The position numbers and the translations under genes were made by a program. Below the pieces are notes generated by a model. The model saw only the letters and a list, made by a program, of their open reading frames with translations. It had not been told where the DNA came from and did no database searches. A stretch of 12,109 bases of DNA, from the NCBI GenBank assembly GCA_910586645.1, contig CAJUIS010000024.1, forward strand, positions 1 to 12,109, given 5' to 3'. Shown piece after piece: positions 1-6,661 of the stretch (the stretch's first letter is position 1; every line of letters begins with the position of its first letter). Source of the stretch: an uncultured Lachnospiraceae bacterium. GTDB lineage: Bacteria > Bacillota > Clostridia > Lachnospirales > Lachnospiraceae.

Positions 1-71
1 TCCTGCTTGTATGCCCGTAAATCAAGGCTTTTTTGAGATAATCAACCATTTTATGGAGAAAAAATGATCTT

Positions 72-93
72 AAATTAAAATATATTTTAATTT
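72..93. repeat. Perfect 22-bp AT-only palindrome upstream of leuC
   Basis: Seen directly: the half-site AAATTAAAATA is followed at once by its exact reverse complement, with no spacer. All bases are A or T. It lies 55 nt upstream of leuC and covers the position where the -35 element of the leuC promoter should be. It could be an operator for a dimeric repressor or activator, part of an AT-rich UP element, or a weak A/T hairpin followed by a T run that ends an upstream transcript. The arrangement is certain; the role is not. Confidence 0.6.
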
Positions 94-114
94 TTATAAA
101 GAATATGCTATAAT
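86..114 (+). promoter_or_regulatory. Probable sigma-A promoter of leuCD (extended -10)
   Basis: A perfect TATAAT (109-114) is preceded by TGC, giving an extended -10. The -35 position 17 nt upstream reads TTTAAT, which is poor, so the promoter may depend on the extended -10 or on an activator. Transcription would begin near 120-122. The leader is then only about 27 nt, which leaves no room for a T-box or leader-peptide attenuator downstream of this start. The -35 overlaps the AT palindrome at 72-93, a classic position for control. Confidence 0.7.
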
Positions 115-147
115 ACGTCCAGACAAAAAATTAGGAGGTATGGATTC

Positions 148-1422
148 ATGGGAATGACGATGACCCAGAAGATTCTTGCGGCGCACGCAGGTTTGGAATC
201 GGTACAGGCGGGACAGTTAATTGAAGCTGATCTGGATCTTGTGCTGGGAAACGATATTACTTCACCGGTAGCCATCCATGAGATGGAAAAGATGAAGACA
301 AAAGGAGTATACGATAAGGATAAGATTGCACTTGTGATGGATCATTTTGTGCCAAACAAAGATATCAAATCCGCACAGCACTGTAAGTGTGTCCGTGAAT
401 TTGCCTGCAGACATGAGATTACGAATTATTTTGATGTGGGAGAGATGGGAATAGAACATGCTCTGCTGCCGGAGAAAGGGCTTACTGTTGCCGGAGACGT
501 TATTATTGGAGCGGATTCGCACACATGTACATACGGCGCCCTTGGGGCGTTTTCTACGGGAGTGGGAAGCACAGATATGGCGGCCGGAATGGCAACAGGA
601 AAGGCATGGTTTAAAGCGCCTTCCGCAATAAAATTTAACCTGACCGGAAAACCGGCGAAATGGATCAGCGGAAAAGACATAATTCTTCACATTATCGGAA
701 TGATTGGCGTGGACGGCGCATTATATAAATCAATGGAATTTACGGGAGACGGAATTTCTTATCTTTCTATGGACGATCGTTTTACGATAGCCAATATGGC
801 AATTGAAGGCGGCGGAAAGAACGGCATTTTTCCGGTGGATGAAGTATGTGAAGCGTATCTAAAAGAACATTCTGTTCGTTCTTATCAGATTTATGAAGCG
901 GATGAAGACGCAGTGTATGATGCGGAATATACGATTGATCTGAGCGCTTTGAAACCGACAGTTGCATTTCCGCATTTGCCGGAAAATACGAAAACAGTGG
1001 ACGAAGCGGGCGACATTAAAATCGATCAGGTTGTGATTGGTTCCTGTACCAATGGACGTCTGGAAGATTTGCGGGCGGCAGCGAATATTTTAAAAGGAAA
1101 AAAAGTTGCAAAAGGCGTACGTGTTATTGTGATTCCGGCAACGCAGAAGATTTATCTGGATGCGATGGAAGAGGGGCTTTTGAAAATTTTTGTGGAGGCC
1201 GGAGCTATTGTAAGCACGCCGACCTGCGGCCCGTGCCTTGGCGGTTATATGGGGATTTTAGCGGAAGGGGAACGCTGCGTTTCGACGACAAACCGGAATT
1301 TTGTGGGACGTATGGGACATACGGAATCGGAGATCTATCTTGCAAGCCCTGCGGTTGCGGCGGCAAGCGCAATTACAGGAAAGATTTCAAGTCCTGATGA
1401 AGTCAGACAGGAGGAAGCATAA
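148..1422 (+). CDS. leuC: 3-isopropylmalate dehydratase large subunit (LeuC, short clostridial/archaeal type)
   Basis: Large subunit of a cytoplasmic [4Fe-4S] hydro-lyase of the aconitase superfamily. With LeuD it should interconvert 2- and 3-isopropylmalate in leucine synthesis. The 424 residues match the short LeuC/HacA class rather than the roughly 466-residue E. coli type. The N-terminus MGMTMTQKILAAHAG is typical of the family. The three cluster cysteines are visible: C300 in GSCTNG, and C360 and C363 in TPTCGPCLGG. Other family blocks present are LGNDITSP, DSHTCTYGALG and NRNFVGRMGH. The ATG at 148 sits 9 nt after AGGAGG (133-138); the ATG at 140 is too close to that site. leuD follows directly. 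No leuB is seen downstream and the upstream neighbour lies outside the window. The related enzymes homoaconitase, citramalate/citraconate hydratase and dimethylmalate dehydratase share these motifs, so the substrate is inferred from family resemblance. Confidence 0.9.
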   Translation: MGMTMTQKILAAHAGLESVQAGQLIEADLDLVLGNDITSPVAIHEMEKMKTKGVYDKDKIALVMDHFVPNKDIKSAQHCKCVREFACRHEITNYFDVGEMGIEHALLPEKGLTVAGDVIIGADSHTCTYGALGAFSTGVGSTDMAAGMATGKAWFKAPSAIKFNLTGKPAKWISGKDIILHIIGMIGVDGALYKSMEFTGDGISYLSMDDRFTIANMAIEGGGKNGIFPVDEVCEAYLKEHSVRSYQIYEADEDAVYDAEYTIDLSALKPTVAFPHLPENTKTVDEAGDIKIDQVVIGSCTNGRLEDLRAAANILKGKKVAKGVRVIVIPATQKIYLDAMEEGLLKIFVEAGAIVSTPTCGPCLGGYMGILAEGERCVSTTNRNFVGRMGHTESEIYLASPAVAAASAITGKISSPDEVRQEEA

Positions 1423-1911
1423 ATGAAAGCTGCACATGGAAATGTATTTAAATATGGGGACAATGTGGATACGGATGTAATTATCCCGGCAAGATATCTG
1501 AATTCTTCCGATCCCAGGGAACTGGCGGCGCACTGCATGGAAGATATAGACAAAGATTTTATAAAAAATGTGAAAGCCGGAGACATTATGGTGGCCGTTA
1601 AAAATTTCGGATGCGGTTCTTCAAGAGAACATGCGCCGATTGCGATAAAAGCCGCGGGCATAAGCTGCGTTATCGCGGAAACATTTGCAAGAATTTTTTA
1701 TCGGAATGCGATTAACATTGGCCTGCCGATTGTGGAATGCGCAAAAGCGGCGCAGGAAATCGAAGCGGGCGACGAAGTGGAAGTTGATTTTGACACAGGC
1801 GTAATTACCGACAGGACGAAGGGGACAACGTATCAGGGCCAGGCGTTTCCGGAATTTATGCAGAAAATAATTGACAGTGAAGGGCTTGTCAATTATATCA
1901 ATCAGAAATAA
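1423..1911 (+). CDS. leuD: 3-isopropylmalate dehydratase small subunit (LeuD)
   Basis: Swivelling small subunit that completes the active site over the LeuC cluster. The 162 residues fit the short LeuD family. The opening GDNVDTDVIIPARYLN and the substrate-binding block FGCGSSREHAP (C64 to H70) are diagnostic. The substrate-specificity loop after the ARYL motif reads Y25-L26-N27-S28-S29-D30. In this superfamily that loop helps separate isopropylmalate from homoaconitate enzymes; this version resembles what I remember of clostridial LeuD, but the loop alone is not proof. The start codon abuts the leuC stop (TAA then ATG), with AGGAGG (1409-1414) inside the leuC end, 8 nt away. That gap-free arrangement suggests translational coupling and equal subunit production. 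No clear intrinsic terminator follows. Confidence 0.9.
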   Translation: MKAAHGNVFKYGDNVDTDVIIPARYLNSSDPRELAAHCMEDIDKDFIKNVKAGDIMVAVKNFGCGSSREHAPIAIKAAGISCVIAETFARIFYRNAINIGLPIVECAKAAQEIEAGDEVEVDFDTGVITDRTKGTTYQGQAFPEFMQKIIDSEGLVNYINQK

Positions 1912-1975
1912 AATAATTGCGAAACATAAAAAAACAGACAATTTTTATTACAAATCTATTAATTTTCTCTTATTC

Positions 1976-2006
1976 TTGTCCATTTTGAAAAGAAATAGAG
2001 TATAAT
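1976..2006 (+). promoter_or_regulatory. Promoter for the L,D-transpeptidase/thrC unit
   Basis: A perfect TATAAT lies at 2001-2006. The best -35 candidate is TTGTCC (1976-1981) with a long 19-nt spacer, so the -35 is weak. Transcription would begin near 2013. This matters for the start codon: an in-frame ATG at 2005 lies inside the -10 box and cannot be used from this promoter, whereas the ATG at 2038 lies downstream with a good ribosome binding site. Confidence 0.6.
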
Positions 2007-2037
2007 GAAACGAAATGCAATAAAAAGGAGTGAAACT

Positions 2038-3609
2038 ATGGTTCGCAGAAAAAGAAGAGCGAGAGTTTTGCGCAGGGCTTTGCTTCTGGCGCTTGGAACT
2101 GTTCTGTTTCTGTTGTTCGGCCTGTACGTGTTCTTCGGAATTTATTTCCGCTCACATTTCTTTTATCAGACCAGCATCGAAGATATTTCAGTCGGCGGCC
2201 TGACTGCAGAAGAGGCAATTGAAGAACTGCGTATGGAGGTCAAGGATTATCTTCTGGTGATGTATGACAGGGATGGGAATAAATATCAGATTCCAGGCGT
2301 GGATTTTGGATATGATTACCAGCCTCTGGGAGAAGAAGAGAAATTGATTGAAGGGCAGAATTCCCTGCTCTGGCCGGTAAAGATCGGAAAAGAAAAAAAG
2401 CTGGAGATGGAAAAGAGCATTACATATGACGAGAATCTGCTGAGAGAAAAAGTGGCGGCTCTTGATTGTCTGAAAGAAGAGCGGATGAAAAAGCCCGTGA
2501 ATGCGTTCATTCAAATGACGGAAGCAGGTTATGAGCTTGTTTCTGAGGAGCGCGGCAGTTATCTTTTTGCGGATAAATTGTTTGCAAGAGTAAAGGCGGC
2601 CGTTGATGCAGGCGAGTCGGAAATTACTTTTACGGATGATCTTTATGAGAATCCGGCTGTAACTGCTTCTGATCCGGTTTTAACGGAATGCATGGCGAAA
2701 ATCCAGTCGTATTTTGGAGCGGAAATTACCTATGATATGGGCGTTGACAAAGAGGTTGTGGATACAGGAGTGATTTCCTCCTGGATTACGGTGGATGAAA
2801 ATTACAATGTTACATTCAATGAAGATAAAGTTGCCGCTTACGTACAGAGCCTTGCGAGTAAGTATAATACGTACGGGGATGAACGGGAATTTCTGACAGC
2901 CAAAGGAGATACCGTTACAATCGGCGGAGGCGATTATGGCTGGGTGATTGATAAGGAGAAAGAACGCGAGCAGCTTCTTGAGGAAGTGAAAAACGGCGAG
3001 ATTAAGACAAGAGAGCCGGTTTATTCCCAGACGGCTGTCAGCCGCAGTAAAAATGATATTGGAAGCACTTATATTGAAGTGGACTATACCAATCAGCATA
3101 TGTGGTATTTTGAGGAAGGCACGCTGAAACTGGATTCGGATTTTGTATCTGGAAATATCAGCAGGGGCAACGGGTCGCCGGACGGTGTGTTCAAAGTTGT
3201 CTATAAGAAAAGTCCCGCCGTGTTAAAGGGCGAAGACTATGAGTCTGACGTGACATACTTTATACCATTTGCGTATAACGTTGGGTTCCACGACGCTTCC
3301 TGGAGACATGGAAGGTTTGGAGGAACGATTTATAAAAATTCCGGTTCCCATGGCTGTATAAATATGCCGGAGGAAAAAGCGGCGAAATTATATGAGCTGG
3401 TGAAAGTGGATACGCCGGTTGTGGCATATTACAGAGAACCGGTAAAACTGACGGCGGAAAATACAAAGATTTCCAATGCTTACTCCTATTATGATGAGGA
3501 AAAGGAAAAGGCAAAAGAAGAAGCGGCAAAAAAAGCGGCGCAGGATATGCCAAAAACGCAGGAAGGGCAGAGAATTGCCGAAGACGGGAGCATTGAGACG
3601 ATAGAATAA
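2038..3609 (+). CDS. Membrane-anchored L,D-transpeptidase (YkuD family) with peptidoglycan-binding N-terminal region
   Basis: Cell-envelope enzyme expected to form 3-3 cross-links in peptidoglycan, or to attach groups to stem peptides, using a catalytic cysteine. With the ATG at 2038 (AGGAG at 2026-2030, 7 nt away) it has 523 residues. A basic start (MVRRKRRARVLRR) is followed by one membrane helix at about 14-36, so the bulk faces outside. Residues near 46-64 (ISVGGLTAEEAIEEL) and 285-325 look like PG_binding_4-type modules found with clostridial YkuD proteins. The catalytic domain spans about 343-461: H418 and H424 precede the signature SHGCINM with H438, G439 and C440. The tail after about 480 is rich in Lys, Glu and Ala (EEKEKAKEEAAKKAAQD) and is probably an extended helix. 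thrC follows after 31 nt with no terminator or promoter between, so co-transcription is likely although the functions are unrelated. Confidence 0.9.
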   Translation: MVRRKRRARVLRRALLLALGTVLFLLFGLYVFFGIYFRSHFFYQTSIEDISVGGLTAEEAIEELRMEVKDYLLVMYDRDGNKYQIPGVDFGYDYQPLGEEEKLIEGQNSLLWPVKIGKEKKLEMEKSITYDENLLREKVAALDCLKEERMKKPVNAFIQMTEAGYELVSEERGSYLFADKLFARVKAAVDAGESEITFTDDLYENPAVTASDPVLTECMAKIQSYFGAEITYDMGVDKEVVDTGVISSWITVDENYNVTFNEDKVAAYVQSLASKYNTYGDEREFLTAKGDTVTIGGGDYGWVIDKEKEREQLLEEVKNGEIKTREPVYSQTAVSRSKNDIGSTYIEVDYTNQHMWYFEEGTLKLDSDFVSGNISRGNGSPDGVFKVVYKKSPAVLKGEDYESDVTYFIPFAYNVGFHDASWRHGRFGGTIYKNSGSHGCINMPEEKAAKLYELVKVDTPVVAYYREPVKLTAENTKISNAYSYYDEEKEKAKEEAAKKAAQDMPKTQEGQRIAEDGSIETIE

Positions 3610-3640
3610 GACGGACGGAACAGAGAAGAGAGGAAAAACA

Positions 3641-5146
3641 ATGGAATTAATATATCAAAGCACAAGAAATGCAGAGGAAACGGCAACTGCATCGCAGGCG
3701 ATTTTAAAGGGCCTTGCAAAAGAAGGCGGCTTGTTTGTGCCAAAGGAGATTCCGGCGCTGGACGTGGATTTTGAAACCCTGTCAAAGATGACTTATCAGG
3801 AAACGGCCTATGTGGTTATGCAGAAGTTTTTGACGGATTTTACAGAAGAAGAATTAAAAAAATGCATAGACGCCGCCTATGACGAAAAATTTGACACAAA
3901 AGAAATTGCTCCGTTAAAAAATATAAACGGCGCTTATTATCTGGAATTATTTCATGGCGCTACGATTGCGTTTAAAGATATGGCTCTGTCCATTCTTCCG
4001 CATTTGCTGATTACGTCGGCCAGGAAAAATCATGTTCAGAATGAGATTGTCATTTTGACGGCTACTTCAGGGGATACGGGAAAAGCGGCGCTTTCCGGTT
4101 TTGCAGATGTGGAAGGGACGAAGATTATCGTGTTTTATCCAAAACACGGCGTAAGCTGTATTCAGGAAAAACAGATGGTGACGCAGAAAGGAAAAAATAC
4201 ATTTGTAGTTGGCATAAACGGCAATTTTGACCAGGCGCAGACCGGTGTAAAGCAGATGTTTTCAGATGAGAAGCTGGCGGAGCTTATGGAAAATGCGGGA
4301 TATCAGTTTTCTTCGGCAAATTCCATCAATATTGGACGGCTGGTTCCTCAGATTGTCTATTATGTCTATGCATATGCGAAGTTATATGCAAACGGAGAGA
4401 TTGCGCACGGAGAAAAAATCAATGTCGTAGTGCCGACCGGAAACTTCGGGAATATTTTAGCGGCTTTTTATGCAAAGCAAATGGGACTTCCAATTGGAAA
4501 ACTTATTTGCGCGTCCAATGAAAATAAAGTTCTGTATGATTTCTTGTCCAGCGGAATTTACGATAAGAACAGGGAGTTTGTTGTGACGTCTTCTCCTTCA
4601 ATGGATATTTTGATTTCGAGCAATCTTGAGCGCCTGATTTACCGGCTTGCGGGAAACGACGCTTCTAAAAATTCTGATTTTATGAAAGCGCTGTCTGCTT
4701 GCGGCAGATATGAAATTACGCCGGAAATGAAAGTGCAGATGTCAGGTTTTTATGGAAATTATGCCAGTGAAGACGAGACTGCGGAAATGATTCGGAGCGT
4801 GTATCAAAAAACAGGATATGTCATGGATCCGCATACGGCCGTCGCTGCAGAAGTCTATGAAAAATATAAATCGGAAACGAATGATACAGAGGTAAAAGCG
4901 GTAATTGCATCTACGGCAAGCCCGTTTAAATTTACAAGAAGCGTAATGGATGCGATTGATCGGGAAGCATATGGCTCTATGACAGATTTTGAATTAGTGG
5001 ATGAGCTGAGCAGAATTTCAGGGACAAAGACGCCGCAGGCAATTGAAGATATCCGGTATGCAGAAGCGCTTCATAATGCGGTGTGTGAGCCGGAAGAGAT
5101 GGAAAGCGTTGTGAAAAAGATTTTAAAAATTGAACAGGACAAATAA
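3641..5146 (+). CDS. thrC: Threonine synthase (ThrC)
   Basis: PLP-dependent enzyme that converts O-phosphohomoserine and water to threonine and phosphate, the last step of threonine synthesis in the cytoplasm. The 501 residues fit the clostridial form with its N-terminal domain (MELIYQSTRN). The PLP Schiff-base lysine is K112 in ATIAFKDMA. The phosphate-binding and catalytic block is S143-G-D-T-G147 in TATSGDTGKAALSG. The glycine/asparagine loop VPTGNFGN (264-271), which holds the cofactor, is present. The start has AGAGG 7 nt upstream. It lies 31 nt downstream of the transpeptidase gene and is the last gene of that unit, ending just before a strong terminator. No homoserine kinase or dehydrogenase gene is adjacent, so the pathway is dispersed here. 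Confidence 0.95.
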   Translation: MELIYQSTRNAEETATASQAILKGLAKEGGLFVPKEIPALDVDFETLSKMTYQETAYVVMQKFLTDFTEEELKKCIDAAYDEKFDTKEIAPLKNINGAYYLELFHGATIAFKDMALSILPHLLITSARKNHVQNEIVILTATSGDTGKAALSGFADVEGTKIIVFYPKHGVSCIQEKQMVTQKGKNTFVVGINGNFDQAQTGVKQMFSDEKLAELMENAGYQFSSANSINIGRLVPQIVYYVYAYAKLYANGEIAHGEKINVVVPTGNFGNILAAFYAKQMGLPIGKLICASNENKVLYDFLSSGIYDKNREFVVTSSPSMDILISSNLERLIYRLAGNDASKNSDFMKALSACGRYEITPEMKVQMSGFYGNYASEDETAEMIRSVYQKTGYVMDPHTAVAAEVYEKYKSETNDTEVKAVIASTASPFKFTRSVMDAIDREAYGSMTDFELVDELSRISGTKTPQAIEDIRYAEALHNAVCEPEEMESVVKKILKIEQDK

Positions 5147-5150
5147 AATG

Positions 5151-5178
5151 AGGAAGGGAACAAAATCCCTTCCTTTTC
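5151..5178. terminator. Bidirectional intrinsic terminator between thrC and the CheX-like gene
   Basis: A 9-bp perfect stem pairs AGGAAGGGA (5151-5159) with TCCCTTCCT (5166-5174) around the 6-nt loop ACAAAA. On the plus strand it is followed by TTTC and more T/A, and ends the transpeptidase-thrC transcript. On the minus strand the tail reads CATTTTATTT, so it also serves the convergent gene that ends at 5183. Confidence 0.9.
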
Positions 5179-5182
5179 TATT

Positions 5183-6067
5183 TTATACTTTAATCAGGAT
5201 ATTTAATGTTCCAAACGGATAAATGATTGGAAGATGAAGAATGTTAGAGGAGCTGCTGATCATCGTGTTTTCCAAATTAACGGGAGGATTTAACAATAAT
5301 TCAATTGAGTCTTCATTGGAAATATTTACATTAAATAATCCATTGTGTATATTTAAAAAATCCTCTATGGAAGCGCGGACATATTCATTAAATGCTGTAA
5401 AGTCCTCTTTTACATATCTGGAAGCAAATGCGATTGCAGAGTCTTCTTCTATATCCAGATAGGAGGTAAGAGAATACTCGCCGTTGATAATCTGTCCATA
5501 ACAGTGATTTGTCACATATTCCTGACAAAGTATAGGGTTTAACGGCATAAAATCTTCTCCGATAAAACGGATTAGATTATTAAATAACAGCGACAGATAT
5601 TTGATTAAATATTCCGGAATATCAGAGTAGGTAATTAAAAACAGGTTACGTATCAGAGTGTGTAAATTTTCCTTCTGCAGAGTGGCATTTTCCAGTTGTG
5701 AAAGCTGATTTTCCTGCTGATAAGAAATAATCAGATTGTCTAACTGGGTATTTGTCAGGGCGCCGTTTTCAACAAGTCTCTGACCGATAAGCAGATAAAT
5801 GGGGATCTGCTGGTGAAGGAGAGATTCTAACTGTTCTTTGTTTAAATAACCCGCCTCTATGGCAAGTTCTCCAAAACGTTTTCCCTGATTCTGGCTTTGG
5901 CGCATCAGAATATCGTCTACCTGAGAAGTGCTCATATAACCGGCATGAATGGCCAGGGTACCAACCTTTAAATGCCTGATATGCTGTTCTTCCATAGCCT
6001 GAATTACTTGTTCTGCCGTGACTGCCCGTTTACTTAACAGGTAATTGCCAAAAAATTGTGCGTACAT
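5183..6067 (-). CDS. CheX-like phosphatase-domain protein with four N-terminal MshEN-like repeats
   Basis: 294 residues, encoded directly after the response regulator: the regulator's TAA is followed at once by this ATG, with AGGAGG 7 nt upstream. Residues 3-120 hold four repeats with glycines G7, G36, G66 and G95 and matching glutamines Q20, Q49, Q79 and Q108. The pattern is roughly hG-x-L-(hhh)-x-x-G-hh-x-x-x-Qh-x-x-hL-x-x-Q. Residues about 135-294 resemble the CheX/CheC chemotaxis phosphatase fold. An acid-x-x-Asn helix motif is seen in DFLNIHNG (D236, N239), where the usual motif is E-x-x-N. Known family role: CheX and CheC dephosphorylate CheY. Inference: this protein may act on, or be switched by, the adjacent CheY-like regulator, and the N-terminal repeats may bind c-di-GMP or a protein partner. 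No signal peptide or membrane helix is seen, so it is probably cytoplasmic. The repeats are well supported; the CheX assignment is moderate. Confidence 0.65.
   Translation of the reverse strand: MYAQFFGNYLLSKRAVTAEQVIQAMEEQHIRHLKVGTLAIHAGYMSTSQVDDILMRQSQNQGKRFGELAIEAGYLNKEQLESLLHQQIPIYLLIGQRLVENGALTNTQLDNLIISYQQENQLSQLENATLQKENLHTLIRNLFLITYSDIPEYLIKYLSLLFNNLIRFIGEDFMPLNPILCQEYVTNHCYGQIINGEYSLTSYLDIEEDSAIAFASRYVKEDFTAFNEYVRASIEDFLNIHNGLFNVNISNEDSIELLLNPPVNLENTMISSSSNILHLPIIYPFGTLNILIKV
5708..6061 (-). repeat. Four-copy 29/30-residue MshEN-like repeat region (protein level)
   Basis: Within the CheX-like protein, residues 3-120 divide into four copies starting near residues 3, 34, 63 and 92. 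The glycine-to-glycine spacings are 29, 30 and 29. The third copy, FGELAIEAGYLNKEQLESLL (residues 65-84), is the clearest and resembles the 24-residue half-motif of MshEN domains, whose published arrangement is two 24-residue motifs with a 5-residue spacer. The copies are too diverged at DNA level to be a recent duplication. Confidence 0.65.
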
Positions 6068-6448
6068 TTAAACGCCTCCTTCAAATCGATTTTTGAGAAT
6101 GGATTCTATCTGCCATCCGTTCAGCGGCTTTTGAATGAAATCCCTGGCGCCAAGCTGGATTGCCTGTTTGAGCTGGGACTGCGTGCCTACGGAGGAGACA
6201 ATAACGATGTCTGCTTCGGGATGGATTTCCATGATTTCAGATATGGCGGCATGTCCGTCTTTGACTGGCATAACAAGATCCAGAAAAACAAGATCCGGAA
6301 CATATTCTTTGTACGAATCAATTACTTCCTGGCCGTTTGAGGCTTCTATAATGTGCTTTGCTCCCAAAGAAGTAATAATATTTGTTAATTGCCGCCTTGC
6401 TAAAATAGAATCATCACCAATTAATATTTTTGCATCCTCTAATTTCAT
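6068..6448 (-). CDS. CheY-like single-domain response regulator
   Basis: A stand-alone receiver domain of 126 residues with no output domain. All key residues are visible: acidic pocket D12 and D13 (LIGDDS), phospho-acceptor D57 in VFLDLVMPVKDG, the switch Ser at about S85/S86 in VIVSSVG, and the conserved K107 in FIQKP. The ATG is preceded by AAAGGAG with 7-nt spacing. It is first in a two-gene operon with the CheX-like gene, whose start codon touches this stop codon, so the two proteins are probably made together. A single-domain regulator acts by binding a target when phosphorylated. No histidine kinase gene is in the window, so the phosphate donor is unknown. It could be a true chemotaxis CheY or a regulator of another process; the motif set is typical of both. 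Confidence 0.9.
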   Translation of the reverse strand: MKLEDAKILIGDDSILARRQLTNIITSLGAKHIIEASNGQEVIDSYKEYVPDLVFLDLVMPVKDGHAAISEIMEIHPEADIVIVSSVGTQSQLKQAIQLGARDFIQKPLNGWQIESILKNRFEGGV

Positions 6449-6471
6449 TGCAATGCTCCTTTATGGTATTT

Positions 6472-6494
6472 GATATGGATATATGCGTCATATC
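6472..6494. repeat. Short inverted repeat upstream of the response regulator
   Basis: GATATG (6472-6477) and CATATC (6489-6494) form a 6-bp inverted repeat with an 11-nt spacer. It lies between the response regulator's ribosome binding site and its probable promoter region. Centre-to-centre spacing of 17 nt would suit a small dimeric regulator, but in AT-rich DNA a repeat of this length could be chance. Confidence 0.25.
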
Positions 6495-6516
6495 AGCCTG
6501 TTAGATATTTTATGTA
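6490..6516 (-). promoter_or_regulatory. Possible sigma-28 (SigD-like) promoter for the response regulator operon
   Basis: On the minus strand, TACA (plus 6513-6516) is followed after 15 nt by GCTGATAT (plus 6490-6497). The known motility sigma factor consensus in Firmicutes is TAAA-N15-GCCGATAT, so this differs by one base in each box. No good sigma-A promoter was found here: a TTGACA on the minus strand (plus 6519-6524) has no suitable -10. This is a suggestion only, but it would fit the chemotaxis-like genes. Confidence 0.3.
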
Positions 6517-6598
6517 GATGTCAAAATATCCCTGTTTACTATGGTATCACAGTATTAAAAAATTATCCAGTGTAATTTTCATAAAACAGATAAAAATA

Positions 6599-6627
6599 TT
6601 GCATATTGACAGCGGCCGGGATATAAT
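6599..6627 (+). promoter_or_regulatory. Sigma-A promoter of the 115-residue membrane protein gene
   Basis: TTGCAT (6599-6604) and a perfect TATAAT (6622-6627) are separated by the ideal 17 nt. Transcription should begin near 6634, about 28 nt before the chosen start codon. A perfect TTGACA at 6606-6611 is only 10 nt from the -10 box and is too close to be the functional -35. Confidence 0.7.
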
Positions 6628-6661
6628 GAGGGCGGCAGCGTATGCAGAAAGGGGAATCTAT

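Noticed and set aside
1..147. Leucine T-box or leader-peptide attenuator before leuC
   Set aside because: The probable transcript start near 121 leaves about 27 nt of leader, and no T-box sequence or hairpin pair is seen in the visible upstream bases.
262..690. Antisense 142-codon reading frame inside leuC
   Set aside because: It lies opposite a clearly coding gene, has no ribosome binding site and has a Cys/His/Ser-rich composition typical of a shadow frame.
1915..1958. Terminator after leuD
   Set aside because: Only a weak A/T pairing (AATTG with CAATT) across a loop of more than 20 nt; no GC-rich stem.
2005..2037. Earlier start codon for the L,D-transpeptidase
   Set aside because: The ATG at 2005 overlaps the TATAAT box at 2001-2006, so it would precede the transcript start; the ATG at 2038 has AGGAG at proper spacing.
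5241..5462. Plus-strand reading frame opposite the CheX-like gene
   Set aside because: It lies entirely within the C-terminal coding region of the minus-strand gene, with no ribosome binding site or family features.
6606..6627. Perfect TTGACA/TATAAT promoter
   Set aside because: The spacer between these boxes is only 10 nt; TTGCAT at 6599 with 17 nt is the workable -35.
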